From NCBI RefSeq assembly GCF_000372725.1, contig NW_005200249.1:112323-176322 (forward strand): a DNA stretch of 64,000 bases, written 5' to 3'. Of this stretch, positions 31,224-40,041 are shown in pieces. The notes beneath the pieces were generated by a model that saw only the letters and a list, made by a program, of their open reading frames with translations, was not told the origin of the DNA and searched no databases. The stretch is from Emiliania huxleyi CCMP1516. Its lineage: Eukaryota; Haptophyta; Isochrysidales; Noelaerhabdaceae. Positions within the stretch are counted from its first letter, which is position 1. Each line of letters begins with the position of its first letter. The position numbers and the translations under genes were made by a program.

Positions 31224-33408
31224 ATGACGACCTCTTGCTCGAGCTGGCTGCTTGCCCTGGCCTCGCTCGCCACTGTCTCCGCCCTGCAGCCGATCCTTCG
31301 GCTGCCGCACGCCCCTGCCGCGACGCGCGCGCGTCCCGCTTTGCTCCGCGACGAGGCCGACGACGTCAGCGTCGTCGTCAAGCCGCCCGAGCCCGAGACC
31401 AAAATTGCAATCCGCGTCAAGAAGCCGGGCGAAGGAGCGGCGCCGGCGGCGCCGGAAATCGTTGCCGACGGTGCGCGCTCTCCGTCCGCGGCCGCGACCA
31501 CGCCTGCTATTCCCGACCCGCGCCGCCGCCGCGCCGCCCGCAGATGCGACCGTGTCCATCAAGGTGAACGCGGTGAAGAAGCCTGCTGCGCCTGCGCCGG
31601 AGCCCGCCGGCCCGCCGATACCGAAGCGCTCGCCCGAGGAGGAGGCGCTCTTCGAGGCGACGCAGAACGCCAACTGTGCGCGCCGCCCGCATTGCCGACC
31701 GCCTCCGCCCGCCGCCACCCGCTCTCTGCCCATTTCGCCCGCCACGCCCGCCCGGCCTCTCCCCACGCGCCGGTGTCTGCGTGGCTGTGCGCAGGCACGC
31801 AGCTGCTGGACGCGCTCCTCGCCGGAGCGAACCCGAACCTCCGCGACCCCAACGGGCGGACCGGCCTCCACTTCATGTGCGGCATCGGCCTCGCCCCCGC
31901 TTGCGTGCTGCTCATCCACTTTGGGGCCGACGTCGACGCGAGGGACAACGCGGGCCTCGCGCCGGTGAAATAGATACATAGATACACACATATCGACGCG
32001 AGGGACAACGCGGGCCTCGCGCCGGTGAGTGCAGGGGCAGCCTGAATTACACAGGGCGAACCTCGCGCCGGCGAGTGTGTTAGGGTTCGGGTTCGGGGTG
32101 TGAGTGTGCCTCTGCAGGGCGGACGGGGCAGGTGGCGGCAGGTGGCGGCAGGTGGCGGCAGGTGGTGGCAGGTGGTCCGAAAGGGTAGATGGTCCACTCG
32201 GAGCCCCCGCCCTCCGCAGGTGCACATGGCGGCGGGCTACGCCAACGCGCAGTGCTTGCGCGTCCTCATCGCGGCCGGAGCAGACCACACAGCGGTCGGG
32301 GACCAGGGCGCCTCGTGCGTGAGGGGAGGAGGCTAGGAGCGAGTCGCCGAGTCACCGGCGGAGTGGTGCTCTTGTCTAGGCACGCCTCTCGACGTGGTGG
32401 AGCGGCTCGGTGCGAGCTCGAGACAGTGCCGAGACGCCTCGCAGACTCCTCCCCCCGGGGCAGCACACACCTCCCGGAGACCCCCCTCCCGGTAGACAGT
32501 GTCCCGGCAGACCCCTCCTGGCCTCCTGCTCGACCGCGGGAGAGGGACCCTGACCCTGACCACCGACCCTGACCCTGACCCTATCCCTGACCCTGACCCT
32601 GACCCTGACCCTGACCCTGACCCTGACCACCGACCCTGACCCTGACCCTGACCCTGACCACTGACCCTGACCCTGACCCTGACCCTGACCACCGACCCTG
32701 ACCCTGACCCCTGACCCTGACCCTGACCCTGACCCTGACCCTGACCCTGACCCTGACCCTGACCACCGACCCTGACCCTGACCCTGACCCTGACCCTGAC
32801 CCTGACCACCGACCCTGACCACCGACCCTGACCACCGACCCTGACCCTGACCCTGACCCTGACCCTGACCACCGACCCTGACCACCGACCCTGACCACCG
32901 ACCCTGACCCTGACCCTGACCCTGACCCTGACCCTGACCCTGACCCTGACCACCGACCCTGACCACCGACCCTGACCACCGACCCTGACCCTGACCCTGA
33001 CCCTGACCCCGCAGGCGAGTACCAGCTCGACCAGTTCCTGGAGCGGAGCGGCGTGGAGAAGTTCACAAAGAAGAAGGACGAGAAGCTCGAGAAGCTCAAG
33101 GTGTGCGCCGAGGCGCTCCTCGACCCGGACAAGGCGAGATGACCCGAGATTACCCGAGAGTACCCGAGATTACCCGAGGCGCTCCTCGACCCGGACAAGG
33201 CGAGATGACCCGAGATTACCCGAGATTACCCGAGATTTCCCGAGGCGCTGCTCGACACGGACAAGGCGAGGGGCAGCCGGGGGGCAGCCGAGATCGCAAC
33301 CGCCTCGGATCGCCCCGAGCTCAGCGGTGGCTCCGCCGTGGGCAGGTGCGGGAGGAGGAGGCGTGGGACGACCTCATCGCAGACGTGCTCAAGCTGTGCG
33401 CGGTCTAG
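31224..33408 (+). CDS. Plastid-type ankyrin-repeat protein with cpSRP43-like ankyrin region
   Basis: The ATG at 31224 gives MTTSCSSWLLALASLATVSA, a signal peptide, then a basic Ala/Pro/Arg-rich stretch: the bipartite presequence of secondary plastids. After a Lys/Pro/Ala linker come ankyrin units: GANPNLRDPNGRTGLHFMCG and CVLLIHFGADVDARDNAGLAP (31830-31963), VHMAAGYANAQCLRVLIAAG and ADHTAVGDQGAS (32221-32313), PLDVVERLG (32385). The C-terminus is GEYQLDQFLERSGVEKFTKK (33013) and EEAWDDLIADVLKLCAV with stop at 33408. The ankyrin wording is close to that of chloroplast SRP43, but no chromodomain is visible. Five or more introns; three contain exon-edge duplications or tandem arrays. Confidence 0.65.
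31933..32028 (+). repeat. 36-bp exon-edge duplication
   Basis: 36 bases at 31933-31968 (ending GCCTCGCGCCGGTGA) are repeated exactly at 31993-32028 around the 24-base spacer AATAGATACATAG...CATA. Each copy carries a potential donor (GTGAAA, GTGAGT). Use of the second would put TAG in frame. Confidence 0.9.
32548..33012 (+). repeat. CCCTGA/CCGACCCTGACCA array filling an intron
   Basis: About 465 bases of CCCTGA units interspersed with CCACCGA variants, directly before the exon GEYQLDQF. No AG dinucleotide occurs in the array before the CCGCAG acceptor. Confidence 0.95.
33110..33270 (+). repeat. Three exon-edge copies at 66-bp spacing
   Basis: A 29-base exon edge (GAGGCGCTCCTCGACCCGG...) occurs at 33110, 33176 and 33242 (the last with two mismatches). 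Copies are separated by ACCCGAGATT-type decamers. Each has an AAG/GCGAG donor context. Confidence 0.9.
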
Positions 33409-34079
33409 GGGACAAAGCGGCGCGAGGGAGGGAGCGGAAGCCTCGCCGAGACCGCAGGCTTTGCTATCCCGCAGGCTGCGGGGCGGGGCGCCTCCGCCCC
33501 TTCTCTCGACCTCTCTCTCTCTCTTGTGCATTGTTGACCTCTCCGCTAGACGCCCCCTCCCTCTCTCCCTCTCCCTCTCCCTCTCTGCCTCTCGCCCTCG
33601 AGTCACATTGCGTCCGGACCCCTGCCCTGCCGCGGTCTTCATGCCGTCGCTTCTATGTATGTGTTCGCGAATCTCCGATCGCCGCCTCGCGCCTGTCTCG
33701 ATCGCGTCTCGCCTTTCGGCGGAGACACGGCGCTCGCCGCGAGCGCGACCCAAAATTCACACGACACGCGAGTGGCAAGTATGGCCCCCATAAACGAAGC
33801 CGTAGCGCGACTGAAAGCCGCCGAAAATGGAAAAAGTCGCGCACACGGCGAGTCACTGTGGTGGCTGGTGCTAGTGTGTGCAAGTTGAGACTTCTGATAC
33901 CACTGTCCGCTGCGCAGTGCGCTATCCGAGAGTCAGAGGCGCGACGTAGCTGCTCGGCACGGCCGCGGGCGAAGCGCCGGAAGGGAGAGGAGAGGACGGG
34001 CAGCGCGAAGAGCCAGAGGGCTCCAGCCGCAGCGCGGCGTCCCGCTTCCGGCGCGCAGTCGCGGCTGCGTCGCCCTCGC
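33409..34079. other. Intergenic stretch
   Basis: 3' flank of the ankyrin gene and 3' flank of sufC (convergent). It includes a CTCTCTCTC-rich tract (33505-33600). No supported gene. Confidence 0.6.
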
Positions 34080-35963
34080 TCAGGCGTCTGAGCGCGCGCC
34101 CGCGTCGAGGAAGGCGTAGCCGTCGCTCTCGAGCTCGAGGGCGAGCTCCGGCCCGCCTACACCTCGGACCACCTCGGCTCATCTCGCGCCATCTGCATCT
34201 TGGGCTTGGTGAAACGTGGGTTGGCTCCGGCCCGCTGTGGCGCGTCGTCCTCGGGTCATCTCGGGTCATCTCGGGCCATCTCGGGCCATCTCGGGTCATC
34301 TCGGGTCCTCTCGGCTAGTCTGGCGCCCGAGCGGACGATCTCCCCGTCAGACATCACGTGCACGAAGTCGGGCTTGATGTAGTCGAGCAGCCGCTGGTAG
34401 TGCCTGCGGGGAGGGCGAGGGCACGCGCAGGCTCTCCGGAGCTGCTCTCGCAAAGGCGGGCTCTCGCAAAGGTCCGGCAGGGGCGGGCGGGCGGCAGGGG
34501 CGGGCGGGCGGCAGGGGCGGGCGGGCGGCAGGGGCGGGCGGGCGGCAGGGGCGGGCGGGCGGCAGGGGCGGGCGGGCGGCAGGGGCGGGCGGGCGGCAGG
34601 GGCGGGCGGGCGGCAGGGGCGGGCGGGCGGGCCGGCGGCGAGGGCGAGGGGCGGAGGCGAGGCGGGCGAGGGAGGGGTGCATCTCGGGTAGATCTCGGGC
34701 AGATCTCGGGTGGATCTCGGGTAGATCTCGGGTAGATCTCGGGTGGATCTCGCACGTGATGAGGACGATCCCGTTGCCCTCGCCCCTGTAGGCGTTGACT
34801 CCCGCGGCCACCGTCTTGAGCGCGTCGATGTCGAGACCAGAGTCGGTCTGGAGAGGGGGGAGGGGAGGGGGAGCTGCACGCCTCGACGAGCGCCTCCGCG
34901 TCTGATGTGTGGACGGCTCTGATGTGTGCAGGGCTCGCGCCTCATCGAGGATTGCGAGGGAAGGCTCGAGGAGAGCCAGCTGCAGGATCTCGTTCCTCTT
35001 CTTCTCGCCGCCCGAGAAGCCGCTGTTGACGTCGCGGCCGAGGAAGTCGGGGCTCATCGAGACCTGGCGGCGCGTGTCGGGGACGTGTCGGGGACGTGTC
35101 GGGGACGCGTCTCGCGGGGACGTGTCGGGGACGTGTCGTGGACATGGCCCTGCGGCCGGGTGGCGCGCGCCTGGCTCATCTTCTCGCTCAAGACGCCGAA
35201 GAACTCGATCGGGTCGTACTCGTCCAGGCCCTGCGCCTGCGCGCCGTGGCAAAGGCGAGTCGAGGACTCGCACACACACACGCACACACACGCCGCCCCT
35301 CCTCCCCTCCTCCGCCCCCTCCGTCTCTCTCGCGGCGGGCGGGCAAGCCTGGCGGCGCTTGTTGACGGCGAGGCGGAGAAAGTCGTTGTTTGCGACGCCC
35401 GGGATCTCGACGGGGTACTGGAAGGCGAGGAAGACGCCCTGCTGCGCCCTCTCCTCCGGCTCGAGCTCGAGCAGGTCCTCGCCTACCTCCGCGCACCTCG
35501 CGTCACACCTCGACCGAATCTCGCGCCGCCTCCCGCAGCGGGCAGTCACCCTCGAAGAGGGCCGAGCCGCCCGTCACCTTGCGGAGGAGATGGAGGCAGG
35601 GTGGGCCGCACGGATCGGGCGGCCGCGGCGGCGGTGCGGGCGGCGCGGGCGGTCGGGCGGCCGCGCCTCGTAAGCTGGGTGTCCGACGATGACCTTCGAG
35701 AGGGTGGACTTGCCCGAGCCGTTGGGCCCCATAATGGCGTGCACCTCGCCCTTGCGCACCTTCAGGTTCACTCCCTTCAGGATGGGCGTCTCGCCCACAG
35801 CCGCGCACAGGTCAGACACGTCGAGCACTGTTTCGCCCGCCTCCATCTGCAGCGCGCCGCCGCGCCGCGCTGCTGAGGAGGGAGCCGGCCGAGACCCGAG
35901 CGCGACCGCCGCCGCACCGCTGGAGGACGCGACTAGCAGCATCACCGTGCTTCTGACAACCAT
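34080..35963 (-). CDS. sufC: SufC, Fe-S cluster assembly ABC ATPase, plastid-targeted, multi-exon
   Basis: ATPase of the SufBCD scaffold that builds Fe-S clusters in plastids. The start at 35963 gives [20 protein letters not shown], a signal peptide, then a Ser/Ala/Arg transit-like stretch ending GGALQM. Mature part: [19 protein letters not shown], Walker [10 protein letters not shown] (35720), [20 protein letters not shown] (35440), [17 protein letters not shown] (35200), SGGEKKRNE signature (35000), LAILDE Walker B (34945), [16 protein letters not shown] (34840), [20 protein letters not shown] (34390) and [13 protein letters not shown] with stop at 34080. The intron after LDE has a GC donor and a CAG acceptor. 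Other introns carry GACACGTCCCC (35060-35145), ATCTCGGGTAG (34680-34750) and GCAGGGGCGGGCGG (34480-34635) arrays. Confidence 0.9.
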
Positions 35964-36483
35964 GCGAGCAGTGCGCGGCGACGCTGCAGGCGACACGAGA
36001 TGGAAGGCGATAGACAAGAAAACGAGTCGGTGAACGCCTTGAGCTAGACGCCATCGTGCGAGGAGGACGGAGTTGCGCCGAAAGGCGAAAGAAGCCGCGA
36101 GAACAAGGGACCGGCAGGCGGCGGCGTCACAGGACGAGGAAGAAGGGAACGACGCGACAGAGGAGGAAATGACAAGGGAGAGAACGACGAGAGTGGGACG
36201 ACCGCGAGGTGGCATGAAGGTTGCAGCGAGAATCGGAGAGAGACTGCGAAGAGAGATAGGAAGAGGCAGACTCCCTAGGGTGGGCGACGGCTAGCGCACC
36301 ACACACCTCTCCTTAAAATCCCTGTGTGGTGGCGGCGTGCCGTCCTCCCATCCCTCCCTTGGGTTGTCTGTTTTCTTTCTTTCTTTCTTTAGACGCCGTC
36401 GCCAACTGTCATGTCGGTAGCCGCCCTGCACCGCTCGCTGCTGGAGCGCGGTTGATCGCGGCGCCGACGCCGCGGCGGCGCCC
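35964..36483. other. Intergenic stretch with dispersed repeat
   Basis: sufC promoter side. 36325-36390 is the second copy of the pyrimidine-tract repeat at 14197-14262, preceded by a CACCACAC/GTGTGGTG hairpin (36299-36333). Confidence 0.6.
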
Positions 36484-37334
36484 TGAGGGAGGGTGTAGAG
36501 GATGTAGAGTGTAGAGCGCTGTAGAGCTGTAGAGATGTAGAGCGCTCTGGAGCGCTGTAGAGCTGTAGAGCTCTACATCCGCCGCGGGACGAGGCGGGTG
36601 CGTTGTAGAGCGATGTAGAGGCGCTCTACAACGTGAAATCTCCACAACAAACTCTGCATGATAAGCGGCGAACGAGGCACGGTCGCTCTCCGACATTAGG
36701 CGCGTTGCATTTGCCAGTGCTGCCCTGGCCTTCTGCCTGCCCGCCCAATGGGTGGCAGGTGCCTCTGCTGCTGTGGTATGCCTCACGGCTGCGACTGGCC
36801 GGCGCCTCGGCGCGTCAGCTCGGCTCGGCGTAGCGATAGTGGCCAGCGCAACTCGCCTGGACTCAACGCTCAGCCAGGAGCTCCCGCACGCGCTGGCGCG
36901 AGTCATGGCGCATGCAACGCGTCTGAATGCTCGCCTCGCCTTGCGCAAATGCGACCGTCCTCGCAGCCGACAGTCCACCGCCTGCTAAAGAAGCACAGCG
37001 ACGAATGCGGCACCGGCGACGCATGGCAGGCTGGTCATGACGCAGTTATAGGGTGTTGTGTGCCGTCAGAGTGACTCTCTGTGTGTCAGGGATAGTCAGG
37101 GCCGTCCATCAGAGCTCCAGTAAGCTCGGAGACACCCCATTAGTGCGACTCGACCTCTTTGAGTCACTGCCTTCCCGGCGGTTTGGCTGTAGAGCCTCTA
37201 CAACAAACTCTACAACAAAATCGCGCTCTACATCGCTCTACAACGCACCCGCCTCGTCCCGCGGCGGATGTAGAGCTCTACAGCTCTACAGCTCTACAGC
37301 GCTCTACACTCTACATCCTCTACACCCTCCCTCA
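36484..37334. mobile_element. Foldback-like element with long GTAGAG-rich inverted arms
   Basis: The left arm (36484-36620) and right arm (37200-37334) are reverse complements over more than 100 bases (TGAGGGAGGGTGTAGAGG, ... CTCTACATCCGCCGCGGGAC ...). The left arm has an extra internal GTAGAGCGCTCTGGAGCGC segment. About 580 bases lie between the arms, without a recognisable gene. A fragment of the same arm appears at 58133-58216. Target duplication not identified. Confidence 0.8.
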
Positions 37335-37889
37335 GGCGGCGCCATCTCGCGCGGCGAGAGACTACGGCGCTGCATCGGCGCCAAAACAAACGGGAGGTCG
37401 CGGCGCGGCCGCGGCAGCAAAAACATCGACGTTCGCTTCTGCTTCTCGTCTTGTCGCAGTCGCACACGCGCGCGATCCGCGTCGCTCCGCGAGGACACGA
37501 AGGCCGGGGTTCGAACCGGCAGCATAAGAGCGCTGGTTGGAACGCCGGCCGATCGTGCCATGGAGTGATGCAGGTCTTGTACGCTCTGGAAAACCAGCTC
37601 ATGATATATGACTGGTTTTGTCCGCGGGCGCGAGGGCACTGCGGAGGCGGGCGGCGGCGGCGGAGGCGGCTGCAGCAGCACACGGGCCTGGCGGCGGCGC
37701 GCGGACGGTGGCGGCGGCGCGCGGACGGCGGCGGCGACGCGGCGGCGCTGCTCCTCTGCTGCTGATGATGACAATGATGCTGCTCCTGCTGCCCCTCCCG
37801 CCCGCCAGCTGCCCGCACGCTCGGTGTCATCTCTTCACCTTCACACTGGTCGAGTCATAGGTGCGAGGGGCGTGGACGGCGGAGCTGGA

Positions 37890-37928
<39 letters not shown>

Positions 37929-38462
37929 GGGGAGAGGTATTCAGTCGGCGCAGTGAGGGTCCAGCTGGGTGGTGTAATTACTTATTTATTAGTTAGTAAT
38001 TGATAATAAATATTAATTATTAATCATCGGGGGGCGGCGCGGCGTGGCGGCGAGGGGTACATACGAGGTGAAGGAACATTCCTCGGAAGGACCCGGCTCG
38101 CTCCACCCACTCGCTTGGCAATGGCCCGCTTGCGCCCGGCACGACGCCTGGAGCGTGGCCATCTTAACGCGAGCAAGAGGAATCCGCGAGGGGCTTCTTC
38201 TTGTACCAATCGCAACACAAACTCAAAAACACTCGCCAATCTGGCTGGCCCTCGAACTCAAAGAAGAAGAGCGCCCGGTCCCTTGCCCTCTCTCGCCCTT
38301 GCTCTTCCTCTCCCCCTCCATGCCCTCGCCCCCATACCCCCCCCCCCCTCCCTCTCCCTCCTCGCCGCCAGAGGACGAAGAAAAAGAATTTTACGACAAA
38401 CACTGGGCACGGGACTGGCGCGCTCTGGCGCTACTCCAATAAAAAGAACCCGGAATCCTCCC
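37335..38462. other. Intergenic stretch with CA microsatellite
   Basis: No gene supported. It contains GCGGCGG triplet-rich DNA (37640-37750), an exact CA run (37889-37926), an AT-rich patch (37975-38025) and the upstream region of the kelch gene with CAATAAAAAG near 38438. Confidence 0.6.
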
Positions 38463-39656
38463 ATGGCCTCACACCGCATCGGCGCGCGCGTCGCGGGCCT
38501 CTCGCCAGAGCAGCTGTGCGCCATCATCGAGGCGCAGGCGGGCGCGAGCGACGCCGCGCTGCGCGTGGCGGAGGAGCACGCCGCACAGCTCGTGGAGCAG
38601 CCCGAGTGGATCCTCTCCGAGGTCCTCCTCTCGCCGGACCTCGCCCCGCACATCCTCGCCCAGCTGCCGACCAAGGAGCACGCCGCCAAGGGGACGTGCC
38701 GCGCGTGGCGCCGCGGCTGGAAGGAGACGCTGAAGAAGCGCGAGAGGCCGCGCCTGGTCGTGGTCGGCGGCGAAGGCGGCGATGGCGAGCTTGTCAACTC
38801 ACTGGAGCGGTACGACCCGTCCACGAATGAGTGGGAGGAGGAGGCTGTGGCGCCGATGCCTTCGACACGAAAGTATGTCCGCATGGCGGTACTCGATGGC
38901 AAGCTCTACGCGGCGGGCGGATACAGCGAGGCTGACGGCGAGGATGAGGATGAGGATGGCGAGGATGAGGCCGACGGCGCAACTTCCAGCTCGGTGGAGC
39001 GGTACGACCTGGCTACGAAGTCGTGGGAGGAAGTGGCGCCGATGGCGGCGGCACGCGAGAACCACGCCATGGCGGTGCTCGATGGCAAGTTGTATGCTGT
39101 TGGCGGGTACAACAACGGCAGCCTCAGCTCAGTCGAGCGGTACGATCCGGCGGTGGGTGCGTGGGAGGCGGTGGCGCCGATGGCGTCGGCGCGGTGCGAC
39201 TATGGTGTTGCGGTGCTGGGTGGCAAGCTGTACGCTGTGGGAGGCCGCAACGACGACGACGGCCACCTCAGCTCGGTCGAGCGGTACGACCCTGCGACGA
39301 ACGCGTGGGAGGCGGTGGCGCCGATGGCGGCGGCGCGAGAGTCTCCCGCCGTGGCGGTGCTCGACGGCAAGCTGTACGCTATGGGAGGCTACATCATCGG
39401 CCACCCCAGGTACTTCAGCTTAGTCGAGCGGTACGACCCGGCGTTGGGTGCGTGGGAGGCGGTGGCGCCGATGGCGGCGGCACGGGACTCTCACGCCACG
39501 GTTGTGCTCGACGGCAAGCTCTATGTCGCAGGCGGATTGGGTACCGGCCACAACCGCCTCAGCTCGGTCGAGCGGTACGACCCGGCGCTGGATGCGTGGG
39601 AGGCGCTGGCTCCGCTGACGGCGGCGCGGATGAAGGCTTTCGCCGTCTTGATGTAG
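38463..39656 (+). CDS. Six-blade kelch-repeat protein with F-box-like N-terminus, single exon
   Basis: 397 residues, no intron needed. The start at 38463 (MASHRIGARVAGLSPEQ) is the first in-frame ATG giving a compact protein. Residues about 50-90 (WILSEVLLSPDLAPHILAQL, PTKEHAAKGTCRAW) resemble an F-box, suggesting a substrate receptor of an SCF ubiquitin ligase. Six kelch units follow, each SSVERYDPxxxxWExVAPM plus AVLDGKLYAVGG. An acidic Glu/Asp loop (38935-38975) interrupts the first blade. Repeats 2-5 are nearly identical at DNA level, so recent unit duplication or conversion is likely. Absence of introns contrasts with its neighbours and may mean retroposition. Substrate unknown. Confidence 0.85.
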   Translation: MASHRIGARVAGLSPEQLCAIIEAQAGASDAALRVAEEHAAQLVEQPEWILSEVLLSPDLAPHILAQLPTKEHAAKGTCRAWRRGWKETLKKRERPRLVVVGGEGGDGELVNSLERYDPSTNEWEEEAVAPMPSTRKYVRMAVLDGKLYAAGGYSEADGEDEDEDGEDEADGATSSSVERYDLATKSWEEVAPMAAARENHAMAVLDGKLYAVGGYNNGSLSSVERYDPAVGAWEAVAPMASARCDYGVAVLGGKLYAVGGRNDDDGHLSSVERYDPATNAWEAVAPMAAARESPAVAVLDGKLYAMGGYIIGHPRYFSLVERYDPALGAWEAVAPMAAARDSHATVVLDGKLYVAGGLGTGHNRLSSVERYDPALDAWEALAPLTAARMKAFAVLM

Positions 39657-40041
39657 TCGCCGTTGTCTGTTGCGTGCTAGCCCCACGGCTGGAGTGTGCT
39701 GAAGTCCCTCCCCTGAGTGTGCTGCGCGTGCGTGCCCCCGCCGCTTTTGGCGAGACATGTGGCATACAGCACACAGTCTGCATAGAGAGCATCTGCACCA
39801 TACCCGCCGAGCGAGTGCGAGCCGCATCGGCGGCTTTTTCCCGCCGCCGCGAGCGAGCGGCGCAAAGAGGTAGCGTCGCGCATGTTTTCCAAACGTTTTT
39901 GCCTGTCCAACCTAGGTAGAATTCTTGAGGTAGAGCTCTGGGAGGGGTGCGGACTTCCTTCCGCGCGCGGAGCGAGTCCCTATCATTGTGAAGCTCCTCT
40001 GACGGTTCTCCCCGCTCCTGCTGTAGGGAGCGCCGCTGTTG
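39657..40041. other. Intergenic stretch between kelch and Patched-like genes
   Basis: Nothing recognised. The signal peptide exon of the following gene could lie here. Confidence 0.5.

Noticed and set aside
32548..33012. CRISPR-like spacing in the CCCTGA array
   Set aside because: No unique spacers and the context is a eukaryotic intron.
32333..33198. Open frames encoding VRVRVR or GQGQGQ repeats
   Set aside because: Translations of the CCCTGA array in an intron, not protein.
37492..37562. tRNA-like stretch with GGGTTCGAACC and a possible 7-bp acceptor stem on the minus strand
   Set aside because: T-arm and acceptor spacing are wrong (8 instead of 5 bases after the loop) and no proper anticodon stem forms; a pseudogene or chance match is more likely.
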